From assembly GCA_941918925.1 (NCBI GenBank), contig OW799234.1, positions 79,318,543-79,382,542 on the forward strand: DNA of 64,000 bases, read 5' to 3'. Made by a program: the position numbers and the translations under genes. The notes under the pieces were generated by a model. The model saw nothing but the letters and a program-made list of their open reading frames with translations, did no database searches and was not told the origin of the DNA. How positions within the stretch are numbered: the stretch's first letter is position 1; the number at the start of each line of letters is the position of its first letter. Source of the DNA: Phyto melanocephala. Its lineage: Eukaryota > Arthropoda > Insecta > Diptera > Rhinophoridae. This document shows positions 33,736 through 43,919 of this stretch, piece after piece.

Positions 33736-34029
33736 GGATAAAAAAATAATAAATAATGGCTTTATAATGCAATGCCATTTATCGGTCCGGCAAAATCCCG
33801 CCTTTAACTAACGGCAAGTTGTAATAATGACCTTAAATTTACGAAAACTTTTTACTAGCATATCGAAGTCATACAAAGAAACTGATACATATTTCAGTAT
33901 AAAGAGATTATTCCATAGCGATTACTGTTAATAACAAAATAATACATTTTGTGCTTAAAAAAAGTACGCAAAATCGGCGGTGGGTATAAAAGATTCGGCA
34001 CAGCCGAATATAGTGCTCTTATTTGTTTT

Positions 34030-34585
34030 ATTTAAAGTTCACTCTATGTTTAATATTCTATTTTTCCTTTGGATGCCTGAGTAACACACATACGGCAAGC
34101 ATATTTTATTGTTCATTTGTTTGGATCACTGTTGAACAATGAATGACACGGAATCGATTATAATGTTGGCAAACAAAGAATTCAGAATCTTCCGTTCAGA
34201 CGTTATTGTTCTATTAACCATGAAAATAAATATAAATTAAAACAAACGAAAAAATAGGCTGGCCAACTGAATATAGCGTGGTCGTTTAAGGAGTTTAAAC
34301 AACATGAAAGGGTACCATTACTATAAATTCTTTAACGAGGCGATTTAAACATACATAAATTTACGTACAAACATACGTGTGAATGCACACATGTGCCAAA
34401 ATCCAGTTATATCCCAGTTTAATATTTTTGAAAATGTGGACGAAGTTTTCATTATTTTAAAAAACTCTACTTTATCTATAACTAGTTATTTGTTTTTTGT
34501 TTTGTTTTGTAAGCGAGGGTCATGAATATTGAGAAAATTAAAACATAAACAGGTATTTATGGCATCAAAAGAAACTAGTTGATGT
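34030..34585. other. AT-rich DNA, nothing recognised
   Basis: No coding signal or bounded repeat. Confidence 0.45.
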
Positions 34586-34597
34586 AAGAAAATCAAT

Positions 34598-35480
34598 ATG
34601 GAATTAAAGAAACTCAAATTTTCATTTAAATTCGGCTCTGATAAAATTCCCAGCAATATTTTAATAAACTGTGCTGACGTTATTGATATTCCCTTACCAA
34701 TTGTATATAACACATCAATAGAATCTGCCAATTTTCCAAACGTTTGGAAGGAATCATGGACCGCTTCTGTTTTCATTGTATGCAGATGATGTTATGGTTT
34801 TTCTTAGTTATCATCAAATATCTGACCAACAACGTCTTCCAGAGGACCCTCATTCGTTATAAACATGGTGCAAGTTAAATTTCATGGGGCTTAATTTCCA
34901 AAGATTTAAACATATGCGATTCGTAAGAATGAATCCGATTCGTATATACTATTTTATAAATGTTTTTCAGCTGGAATTGAACTTGAAATTTAACTTGATT
35001 TAAAACTCAATTTCATTCCACACATAACTATGACCGCTAAAAAAGCCAGAGCCGTACTTGATTTTGTAAAACGCTGGGCTGAGAAGTTTAATGGTCCTTT
35101 TGTTACTAAAAGTATATACTTTGCACTTATAAGGCCTATTCCTGGATATAATTGTATAATATGGGACTCTATATATACGAAATATTCCGACGCTATTGAA
35201 TCCGTTTAAAAACTGTTTCTGCTCTCTTGTCTTTGTGGATTAAACTTTAACACGATGAATTTACCTTCGACGACAGCTAGACTATCACTTGTTGAGCTGC
35301 TAACTCTACAAAGCAGAAGAACTACGCTCAACATATCGTTTTTTTAAACATTATCACTGGCCAGATAGCATCTACATAGTTTCTTAATCAACAAAATTTC
35401 GCCATCACGTAATTTAACATTACTAGTGGTTCCATTTTCTACAGTTAATTATTCTAAAATGGGCCCTCTATTAAGAATGT
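34598..35480 (+). pseudogene. LINE reverse transcriptase with internal deletion
   Basis: The N-terminal RT region reads FKFGSDKIPSNILINCADVI and ESANFPNVWKESWTASVF, the early fingers of RT (SG.D.IP...L). At 34775-34790 it jumps, with a frame change, straight to LYADDVMVF; motifs A and B are deleted. After that come frames with KKARAVLDFVKRWAEKFNGP, ALIRPIPGYNCIIWDSIYTK, SDAIESV (stop) KLFLLSCL and LLTLQSRRTTLNISFF, matching the LINE at 32540-33721 block by block. Inactive. Confidence 0.8.
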
Positions 35481-35491
35481 GTATTAATTTT

Positions 35492-35810
35492 GGCTCCACG
35501 AAAAGCCCCCCAATGAAATAACGCCCAAACGAAAAATGAAATATTCCCCAAATTTTTTTCATACATTTTTGGGTGTTATTTCATATGAAATAACTCCCAA
35601 TTTTTTTGGGCCGTCTTTCATTTTTTTTGGAAATTATTTCATTTCTAATTTGGGGTTTTCAAATTATGAAATAATCTCCAATGAAATAACACCCAACAAA
35701 TTTTTAAATTCGGGGCTTGTTTCATAGCGTGTATAATTTGGGTAATATTTCATTTTGTATTCGGGGATTCTTTCATTTTTAAAGCTTCTGGTTTTGGGGG
35801 GTGCTTTTAA
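35492..35810 (+). repeat. left foldback arm of the MULE
   Basis: About 15 degenerate units of TGAAATAACNCCCAA type in alternating orientation, starting at the terminal GGCTCC. Confidence 0.8.
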
Positions 35811-35910
35811 ATAAATTATATAAAAATAGGCCTTTTACAAGAAAACTTTTAGCCTGTGAATATATTACAATATCTTTTTAAATACATAAATGATAACGTT
35901 CTGGATTTGG

Positions 35911-36030
35911 ATGGTGCGACCTTCGTGACAGACTACGAAATAAGTCTACGGACGGCAATAATGATTGTTTTCCCTAAATCAAAAGTAATCGGTTGTTGGT
36001 TCCACTTTTGCTAAGCAGTAAGGAGGCCCA
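35911..36030 (+). pseudogene. MULE transposase fragment
   Basis: The frame reads VTDYEISLRTAIMIVFPKSK, then VIGCWFHFC, stop, AVRR. This matches the Mutator/MULE transposase core around the second catalytic Asp (TDYE) and the following C-x2-H motif (CWFH), normally continuing FHF.QA.RR; the stop replaces the Gln codon (CAA/CAG to TAA). No first Asp or catalytic Glu is recognisable, so most of the enzyme is lost. A minus-strand stretch at about 36240-36605 (MDQQQNRKFIDINCVEARMR and later RWKQYQISHQRAILKLYEWL) may be another decayed reading frame of the element; I cannot name it. Confidence 0.75.
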
Positions 36031-36639
36031 TAATAATAAAGTGTAATCAACTGGCAGCATTTGTACATACAACGTATATTTTCTCCATTTTGATTTCATG
36101 AGCAACCATTTTGTTTTTTTACCATTTCTTACGTATAATGTATTAAGTTTATTATTTATGTATGTACATGAAAATAATTTTTTGGTAGTTGGGTTTCAAA
36201 AATAAATATATTGGAAATATTAAACAATTCTTTGTCCATACTTCCTCACATCTCCATTACAGAAAATTACTGCCTTCTTTACAATATTGTAACTATAATA
36301 ACGTCTCCCATGAGTCGGATTTTTAAGCCATTCGTAAAGTTTTAGGATAGCTCGTTGGTGGCTGATCTGATATTGCTTCCATCGTATAAGGGAAATTTAC
36401 TGCACTGGACTTAGTTCATTTACAAAACCAAAAGTAGTCACTATTAAACGAGCTTTGTATGTTCTTTCACCAAAAAAAAATTGAAATTAAATGCTGGCAC
36501 ACTTTCGAAGTTGCATATATCCTTATTATGAAGAAGACGCATGCGGGCCTCCACACAATTTATATCAATAAATTTGCGATTTTGCTGTTGGTCCATATTG
36601 ACTTCATGAAATCCTTAATGAATCTGACTCTTTTATGAA

Positions 36640-36899
36640 TTTTGGGCATAATTTCACTTTTGTTGCTGATGGGGTTTATTTCATTGGGGGTTATTTTATT
36701 TTCATCATTGGGAGTTATTTCATATGAAATAACTCCCAAATATTGGGGGTTGTTTCGTGTTCGCTTTGGGGTTTATTTCATTTATTTTTGGATGTTATTT
36801 CATTCACTGTTTTTGGGTGTTATTTCCAATTTTTTGGGGTTTACTTCATTGGGTATTGTTTCCTGGGCGTTATTTCATTGGGGGGCTTTTCGTGGAGCC
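36640..36899 (+). repeat. right foldback arm of the MULE
   Basis: Inverted counterpart of the left arm; units read GGGNGTTATTTCAT and end GGGGGGCTTTTCGTGGAGCC. Confidence 0.8.
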
Positions 36900-37261
36900 T
36901 TAATTTTAACGAATATTAAAAATTAATAGATTTTTCTTTAACTAATAATGTAATGTAATTAAAAATACTTTGATAATCTTTTTAAATTTAGTTTTTGTAA
37001 ATATAAATTGTTTGAATTTCGTATTGTCTTAAACGTTATATAATTTTTGTATATAATTTTTAATTCTCTGTAAGGATTTATTTCCATAGAAAAATATAAG
37101 AAATAAATAAAAATATATTAAAAATAAATATCTTCAATACTACATGCCCACTTACTAAGTAAATTAAAAATTTTGCTGGGATAAAAAATTGCACAAACAC
37201 AGAAAAAAGAGTGTCTAATAAATGCCTAATAAAATATAACAAAATTAATAAGATTTCTCTA

Positions 37262-39603
37262 GGGGGGGACATTACAGTCGCTGATGGAGGTACATTTTCC
37301 TGGAAGTTTCATTTCGAATGACTCATGGGTTCCCGTTAACAGGGGAGCCAGTGAGGTAAGGCGGAGAGATGCTGAAAGGATAGTAACTCTTAATGGGGTT
37401 AGAAGTGCGATTTTGTCTTTTGCCCCATTTAAGGCGGCTGGGATGGATGGGATATTTCCTGCATTACTACAGTGGGGTATGAACACTCTACTTGTGGTGA
37501 TTAGGGAAATATTTGTTGCCTGTCTTTTGACAGGGTATATTCCGGTGGCATGGAGGGAGACCAGGGTGGTTGTTCTTCCCAAACCGGGGAAGAGGGACTA
37601 TACGGAGGCTAAGTCGTTCAGGCCGATCAGTCTTACATCCTTTCTATTGAAGGCAATGGAAAGGGTGTTGGTTGACTTCCTGGAGGAGACTACGCTGATG
37701 GATAGGCCATTGAGTGGGAGTCAGCACGCTTACAGGGCTGGGAGGTCTACTGAGACTGCCCTGCACGAATTGGTGAGGGTTGCTGAGAGGGAGGTTTTCA
37801 ATGGTGATCTTGCTTTGTCCGTATTTATGGACATAGAGGGCGCTTTTGATGGGATCTCTTTTGATAAACTGGGAAATGCTCTCGATGAGCGAGGGGTCGA
37901 TTCTGTTGTGGTGAAGTGGATCGGCGCCATGCTCAGATGTAGGGCGGTGAATCTCAGGAGCGGAAGCACCAGGATTCGGGGAAGGGTGGTCAGGGGATGT
38001 CCGCAAGGAGGGGTCTTATCACCTCTGCTGTGGAACATAACTGTGGACAGCCTTCTCAGGAGACTGGAGGTGATTGGCATACATACGGTAGGGTATGCGG
38101 ATGATGTGGCAATTATGGTTGGTGGTAAGTTCATGGAGACCATTTTAGGTTGCATGAGACAGGCGCTCAGAGTAACCGAAGAATGGTGTTGTGAACAGGG
38201 ACTAACCATAAATGCTGGCAAGTCGGATGCTATGCTCTTCACGCGGAGAAGGAAGGGCATAGAGATTGAATCCTTAATGCTTTTTGGAACCGAGATCAAC
38301 GTGTACAGGAAGGTGAAATATCTGGGGGTGACGCTGGATATGAAACTAACCTGGAATGATCATGTTGAAGCAAGGGTACAGAAGGCATAGAGGATTCTGC
38401 ATCAGTGTAAACGGGTTTGCGGTCGGAAGTGGGGAATCTCACCTAAGGCTGCACACTGGATTTACACAGTGGTGGTGAGACCGACGATCACTTACGCATC
38501 TGTTGTCTGGTGGCCGAAGGCCTCCCAGGCGACGATTAGGCGGAAGTTGGACGGGGTTCAAAGGATTGCTTGCATTGGTATATGTGGCGCGATACGTACC
38601 ACACCAACGCAAGCGATGGAGGCAATGCTGGGATTGCTGCCGTTGGACTTATTTGTAAGGGAGACGGCGGCAAGATCGGCGATTCGGATGCGAAGCGATG
38701 GCATGTGGTATCGCTTTGGATCGGTTTTGGGGCATAGGAGAATCCTGGACCTCGTGGATGAAGAGGTTAGGGTTGCACTTGACAACCAGTCGGTTATAAA
38801 ACGTATGCAGCGGATAGATGTGAACTCCTCTTTGGTGCTTGAGTGTGTTCTAAAGCTCAATAGGTGTGCCTCTACAAATGAGGTAACGCTGATGTGGGTT
38901 AAGGGACACGCGGGCATAGCTGGGAATGAGGCTGCTGACGAACTTGCGAAGAAGGGGTCTGAGGCTGCATTCTGCGGACCGGAACCCAGAACTGCTCTGG
39001 GTAATGGGTTGGTGCGGGCGAGGATCTTTCAATAGGTGAACTCTATAAACTTGCGAAGGTGGATGGAGGGAACCACGTGTAGACAGGCCCGTATGGTGCT
39101 CAGGGAGCCACTTGGCAGGGGTGCAGTGAAGATACTCGGTTTTAATCGGAGTATGATGAGCTGGATCACTGCGTTGATTACAGGACATGGTAACTTCAAA
39201 TATCATCTGAAGAGGATGCGAATCGTGGATGATGATATTTGTAGAATGTGCCTGGAGGATGCCGAGACGGCAGCGCATGTAGTATGCCAGTGTCCGGCGT
39301 TGGCGAGCGGAAGATTAAGGATCACAGGCAAGCACACTTTAAGTGTGAGTGCGATGGGGGACCTTAGTCTGAGGGAGATGCTGGCGATTACAAAGGACTG
39401 TGCAATGAGGATTGTCGACAATCACCAGTCGGCAGTGTGAAATCGTTTTCCTAGTCCAGAGCAAACGCCGGTTGTGGCGCGGGACTCATCGATTGAAGGT
39501 ATACTGATCGGTAGACACGAAATCACTGAGGAGCGAAGGGGGTCGAAAAAGGACCCGTGATAGTAGTGGTCTGCTTCGATATTCCCCCTACATGTGTATA
39601 TGT
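37262..39603 (+). mobile_element. LOA-clade LINE with 14-bp target duplication
   Basis: ATAAGATTTCTCTA flanks the insertion on both sides (37248-37261 and 39604-39617), a typical target-primed reverse transcription duplication. The 5' end is truncated inside the region before the RT domain. The coding part (37284-39440) is followed by a 160-bp 3' UTR with no clear poly(A), ending near CTACATGTGTATATGTATAA. The GC content is far above its surroundings, which marks it as a recent arrival relative to the AT-rich DNA. Clade assigned from the RT plus RNase H order and the RT sequence; Jockey-group relatives are an alternative. Confidence 0.88.
37284..39440 (+). pseudogene. LOA-like RT-RNase H polyprotein, two stops and a deletion
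   Basis: Frame 1 (37284-38390): FKAAGMDGIFPALLQ, WRETRVVVLPKPGKRDYTEA, SFRPISLTSFLLKAMERVLV, YRAGRSTETALHELV, FMDIEGAFDGISFDKL (motif A, catalytic Asp), RGCPQGGVLSPLLWN (motif B), VGYADDVAIMV (motif C, intact YADD), VKYLGVTLDMKLTWN. A TAG follows QKA (38388-38390). The same frame continues RPTITYASVVWWPK and LLPLDLFVRETAARSAIRMR, then enters RNase H only at its end: VTLMWVKGHAGIAGNEAADE keeps the His-Asp motif, but the N-terminal half of RNase H is missing. A second TAG (39033-39035) precedes the C-terminal ALITGHGNFKYHLKRM, CRMC...HVVCQCPAL zinc-binding tail, which stays open to 39440. No endonuclease. Confidence 0.88.
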
Positions 39604-39617
39604 ATAAGATTTCTCTA

Positions 39618-40286
39618 TAGCTTTTTTTCAAGAAGGAAGTCTTATTGTTTTAATAAGGAAAACTTTTTTGACAAAATCAAGAAGGAAACTTATGGTTATT
39701 ACTATGTTTCCTTATTGATTTTTTTAAAAAGGTTTTCTTCTTGATTTTGTTAGGCTATATTCTTGATTTTATTTGATAATTTTATTTTATTTTATTTTTT
39801 TATATATTTACTTAGAATTACATTTAATATAATTTAAAAAAATGTTGTATTTTTACTAGTATCTTTCTGGATAAGTACTTTCGGCCATTATTAAAATTTT
39901 TCGTTAGTTAAAGGCAGAATTTTGTTGGACCGATAAATGGCTTTTTATTACAAAACGTTATTCTTTAATTCGCAATCTATTTCTGAAATTGTCTGATATA
40001 AGAATTTACTTTAATATACCTATCAAAAATAGAGAACAATATTTTACTTTCCATAACTAATTTATTTACAAATATTATTTAATTAATTGAGAAATTGTCA
40101 ACAAATTGTCTACTACTATTGTCTCCTACTCCCATGTTGTATCTGGACTTTTTGTTCATTAGTAATCGATGTTATTATTGCTACGTTTATAACTTTAATT
40201 GCAAACAATAAACAGCACTTTTTAAATTTGTGTTATAAAAGTTAATTTATTTACCCCAAAACCATACTGATTACAATACGTACACT
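39618..40286. other. AT-rich DNA with a hairpin and a DINE scrap
   Basis: ACAAAATCAAGAAGGAAAC (39672-39690) pairs with GTTTTCTTCTTGATTTTGT (about 39731-39749), a strong stem with a 40-bp loop. At 39870-39965 the segment with TTAGTTAAAGGC and GGACCGATAAATGGC matches the DINE at 33775-33830 reversed. Nothing else. Confidence 0.5.
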
Positions 40287-41738
40287 ACTGACAAGGGTAC
40301 CCGGGTACCCATATCCATATATTAGTCCGTTATTTAAATCTATATAATATAGATTCAACGCGTTATGTTTTAAAATGTGGAGTCACACCTGTTTGTTATT
40401 TATGTGTTAAATTTAACTTTACTGTGGGTATGCCTAATTATGGTTTTATTTTTGAACTGAAAAATACAGCAGATATTTTAGCCTTAGAATTGAAACTTTG
40501 CTTTGATTTTCTTGGAGTTTTATTGGTGTTGGTTGTAAATAGTGCCAGCAATGATCCTCCTTCCACTCTTTCGGAAAATTATAGTCACCCTTCATACAAA
40601 GCATCAATAAGACGCAACAGATTTCAGTAAATAGTACGCATTATACCTTTCGACAATGTATCTACAAGATCACAAGGTCACGCGCTCAAACAGAAAATGC
40701 TGCTGATATCTCACTTATTTGTAAAATACTAACGCAGAGTCTATGCCTAAACTATTTTTCAGATGAATATGTGACAGTAGACGAAAAGCTATTTCCACTT
40801 AGGGTTAAAACAATATTTACTCAATATATTACCTCAAAACCAGCTTGATACCGACTAAAAATATTTTGGTTTTGTAACACAGCCAATAGCTTCTTTTAAT
40901 GGAAAGATTTTCACAGACAAGTCACCCGGTGGCCGGTGAAAGATTAATTTTTGCCAACAATCTGGAATAAATGTAACAACAGACAACTTTTACTTCACTC
41001 CCTTTGGCCAATCGGCTACAATACGAGGAATAAGTCTCGTCGGTACTCTTCCACAAAACAAAGCCTACATTACAACAGGGCTAAACCCATCGGACGATAT
41101 TGGTACACCTTGATATGCTTTCAACGAAAATGGAATTATTTTGTCAGTTGTGGCCAAGAAGACCCAGAAGTTGATGTTAGATAGTGTGGCATCAAATGAA
41201 ATACGAATAAATGACTATTGTCCGTTTTTTCTTTTTTAAATGATTGTCGTGGCAGCATTAGATGAATTTTGTGTTGTTTAAATCCAAAAAAATGAAGCTC
41301 TCGTCGGTGATTTCTGACATTGCATGGCGTAGAGTTCGCAACTAGAAATATAAACAAAAGAGCTAATGACAATCGAATAATACGACACGCTAACGTCCGT
41401 ATAGCTTATGAAAAATAAAACCATACCTATAAAAGTTTGCAAGAATTCTGCAATCTTACCGGGCACAAATTAACAGGATATGACAGTAAAGGGTCGCTAC
41501 TTTTTTTCGTGACTACTGATCCAAAATGCGATCGAAACACACGCAAAATATTCGTTGGATGCAAACGGCCAATCTGCATAGAAAAATTATTGCTCTACGT
41601 TTCAGTAAATTCAATTTTTTTAACAAGTACAAATAACCAACTGAATGACTAAAAAAACATATAAAAATATTAAGGTTTTTACTTTTTTCATACAAAATGT
41701 AAATAGATATTTAAGGGCACCCGGGTACCCTTATCAGT
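40287..41738 (+). mobile_element. piggyBac transposon 2
   Basis: Inverted ends: left ACTGACAAGGGTACCCGGGT, right reversed ACTGATAAGGGTACCCGGGT. The GGGTACCCGGGTACCC motif is shared with piggyBac 1. The interior carries a decayed piggyBac transposase on the plus strand. I could not find a matching TTAA pair directly at these ends, so the true termini may lie slightly outside. Confidence 0.75.
40640..41645 (+). pseudogene. piggyBac transposase pseudogene 2
   Basis: Degraded in all frames but ordered: YFSDEYVTVDEKLFPLRVKT (40760-40820), FTQYITSKPA and KIFWFCNTANS (40815-40890), KIFTDKSPGGR, INVTTDNFYFTPFGQSATIR (about 40968-41028, with the TTDNF catalytic Asp), then SLVGTLPQNKAY, NENGIILSVVAKKTQKLMLD and VASNEIRINDYCP (to 41220). 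Near the end, CDRNTRKIFVGCKRPICIEK (41530-41590) is the remains of the cysteine-rich C-terminal domain. Several stops and frameshifts. The sequence differs clearly from piggyBac 1 and 3, so it is a separate lineage. Confidence 0.82.
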
Positions 41739-41924
41739 TGGAAAAGGACTACTTGACTTTGGGTCGCTCCAGAGCCAATCTAAATAATTTAAGAGTATTT
41801 TAGATGGGAAAAAACTATATAAAATTTTTATCTAAAGGAACGTGCGGAACTTCAAATTTGTATTTAATTTTGTTTAAGTAAACTTCAATTTCAAAGTACA
41901 TTCGGCGACCGGGGGATTTTAAAA

Positions 41925-42080
41925 TCAAGTAACTTTTTAAAACTAAATATTAAGGTAATTACTTGTTTGAGTCATAATTTGTAAGCCAGCGCGGTAAGTG
42001 GGTAAATGGGCTTTTTTTTGCCAAATTGTAGTACTTTCAACTCATTATATTACAGTTAGAGTATTTGCCGGAAATTCATG
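41925..42080 (+). repeat. dispersed repeat, unclassified (copy 2)
   Basis: Contains TTTGTAAGCCAGCGCGGTAA and TAGTACTTTCAACTCATTAT; related to the block at 15650-15860 (with GTGCTTTCAACTAAT at 16040). Family unknown. Confidence 0.4.
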
Positions 42081-43107
42081 CACTAATTTTTTACAAATAT
42101 TAATTATTATTAATAATCACAAGTAAATTTTTTGTATGCTGTTAAGCACAACTGGAAAACAATCTCGTTAAAAAGCTTTGCGACATAATAAACTCTTGTA
42201 TGAAAATACATGAATTTTCAATGTTTTAAGTAGAACTTTTATTTTAACAATGTCTCTTATATAGCGTAGCCAATGCTTTTAACTGTGCTTAATTTTAGGC
42301 AGGGGTTAGGACACGTAAAATCTATTGAATTATAAATTTTGTAAATTTTAAACATAAAATTGAAATAATAAAAATCTTAAAGGTCTTCGATAAATTAAAG
42401 TATATACAACTTGTTTTTTATTAACAAGACATTTTTTTAATTTAGAAGAATTCCAATATTTGTCAATATTTATTTAATTTTAGCAAAAACTTCACCTTAA
42501 CGTTCGTCATGAAGAGGGTGTCAAAATTACTTTACTTTTCAAACTGCACAGATGTTTCAGCATGTTGGTAGAGACCTTAACGCACACTGCTGCAACTTTG
42601 TCTTTGCAAACTTACAAAAATATACAGTCAAGAGAGTACAATTATTTAATATAATTTTGTTTACCCAAATGTATGTTTGCATGAATGTATGAGTACTTAG
42701 GTTAAAGTTTTCTTATTATTTCACACTCACTCTTTAAAGCGTACGCACACAGACACATTATTGTGTATTTTACAATTGGATAAGTTAAAAATTCAGCTGT
42801 ATTGAAGACTGTTAAATTATTTTTGTTCAGACTTATGGAATTAGCTATAAATGTTTTATCCTTTTGCACCAATTTTAATGTATATCCTATTTACTTTACC
42901 TTAAATAACAACAACAAAAATTTGATTATCATTTAATAATACAGAACATTCATATTAGGCTTTTCTTAACGAAATGTATTCTTTTTCGGTAGATATGTAA
43001 CGTTATTTTATGTTATTTTTATAAGCTAACATATATTTTTATCAATTGTTGTGTTTTAGCTTAAGAAATTTAATAGGCTATTGTATATTTCCATTCTAAA
43101 TACAAGC
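42081..43107. other. AT-rich DNA with one less AT-rich patch
   Basis: 42490-42640 is less AT-rich and has an open frame on the plus strand (LNVRHEEGVKITLLFKLHRC and LVETLTHTAATLSLQTYKN). No splice sites or known motif support it as an exon. The rest is featureless. Confidence 0.35.
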
Positions 43108-43144
43108 GGTCCTAGCTAGGACCAGGTGGCAGTTTGTGCCACCT
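43108..43144. repeat. two perfect hairpins in direct succession
   Basis: GGTCCTAGCTAGGACC (43108-43123) is a perfect 16-bp palindrome. It is followed without a gap by an 8-bp stem AGGTGGCA / TGCCACCT around the 5-base loop GTTTG (43124-43144). A weaker ACATAC...GTATGT stem follows at 43181-43197. The motif is GC-rich in AT-rich DNA and belongs to no feature I recognise. Confidence 0.75.
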
Positions 43145-43919
43145 TAATTAGGTATCGACTTAAGGGTTAAACCTAACATGTACATACAAATGTATGTCCA
43201 ACTTCAATCTACACAAAGCCAAAGAGACTCATACATGTCATTATCCCTCTAGATTGTTTTAACCTACAGCTCAAACACTGTTGTTGTAATTATAATTAAG
43301 TATGTTTGGGCACTTTATATTTATTGTGAATAAAAATGGCAAAAAAAAACACTCGAGCTTTTAATGGTGCAAAAGTGGGAAAGGAGCAACGATGTTAGAA
43401 TATATTGATTTTTATTACTTCAATAACTATTACAAGGAGAGATTAGTGAAGCAAATCTATTAAATATACATCTTAATGTATGTACGTAACATTAATGTCT
43501 ATGTCTAATGACAGTTTGAGTGGCTATTATAACAATAAGTAAGTAAAAAAAATTTTTTTTTATAATTTAGTAAATGAAAAAGAAATTGAAATCACATGTG
43601 GATTATGTAAGTTGGATATTTGCAGGATAATGAATTATATAGGGAAATATCTAGAAAGTTTGTATTAAAATCTTTGATTTTTTGAGTAGAACAATAGATG
43701 TATTCATAAAAATTAAAAAACAATTATTACTAAAACTACTTATCTAACTACTAATGTTTATGGTAATCAAAAAAGAATCAATTGCGGAAATGAAATGAAT
43801 TTGTTTTAAAATCGAATTTTTCACTGTTTTATTGCTTCTTGTTGACTATACAGCAAAAATGAGAAACGAAATGCTATAAAAATATTCTTAGCAGAGTTGT
43901 AAATTAATCATTCTTTTTA

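Larger units (their letters stand above)
31892..34027 (-). repeat. DINE-1-like element, minus strand, interrupted by a LINE
   Basis: On the minus strand it begins at about 34027 (AAATAAGAGCACTATATTC with hairpin ATTCGGCTGTGCCGAAT) and ends in the hairpin TATACCC-CCACC...GGTGG-GGGTATA at 31892-31924. The interior matches the long copy at 25790-28509, including ACACTGTGCGGTATAAATTT and the AAAGTGGGCGT-type motifs. The LINE at about 32445-33735 lies inside it, so the DINE was here first. It also provides the empty-site sequence for the MITE in the other copy. Confidence 0.8.
35492..36899 (+). mobile_element. Foldback-like MULE (Mutator superfamily), 1408 bp
   Basis: Ends are perfect inverted repeats starting GGCTCCACGAAAAGCC and continuing CCCCAATGAAATAACGCCCA; the 8-bp TTAATTTT lies outside each end (35484-35491 and 36900-36907). 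The inverted repeats are long (about 320 and 260 bp) and made of many degenerate copies of GAAATAACNCCCAA in both orientations. Both arms contain the palindromic block GTTATTTCATATGAAATAAC. In the centre a short plus-strand frame is a MULE transposase fragment. An 8-bp duplication, long terminal repeats and this enzyme all fit the Mutator superfamily; repeats built of short tandem units recall Drosophila Foldback. I do not know a named family for it. Confidence 0.85.
34590..37115 (+). mobile_element. CR1/L2-like LINE, internally deleted, split by a MULE
   Basis: The 5' segment (34590-35491) holds reverse-transcriptase sequence and the C-terminal RRTTLN block; the 3' untranslated tail resumes at 36900 and ends CTGTAAGGATTTATTTCCAT then AAATAAATAAAAA (to about 37115), matching the tail of the LINE at 32445 (CTGTAAGGATTTATACCATA). 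The MULE at 35492-36899 separates them and duplicates TTAATTTT. The two LINE copies lie in opposite orientations about 1 kb apart. Confidence 0.75.

Noticed and set aside
36900..36907. piggyBac origin for the GGCTCC element because TTAA is in the duplication
   Set aside because: With TTAA as the target the ends would not be symmetrical; the whole 8 bp TTAATTTT is duplicated and the interior enzyme is MULE-like.
35536..36926. Hydrophobic proteins encoded by the MULE arms
   Set aside because: The frames arise from translating the repeated GAAATAACNCCCAA units.
37259..39631. Long minus-strand open frames across the LOA-type LINE
   Set aside because: They are shadows of the GC-richer plus-strand polyprotein and contain no known motif.
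42490..42640. A host exon reading HEEGVKITLLFKLHRC
   Set aside because: Less AT-rich and open, but without convincing splice sites or a known motif; not strong enough to annotate as coding.
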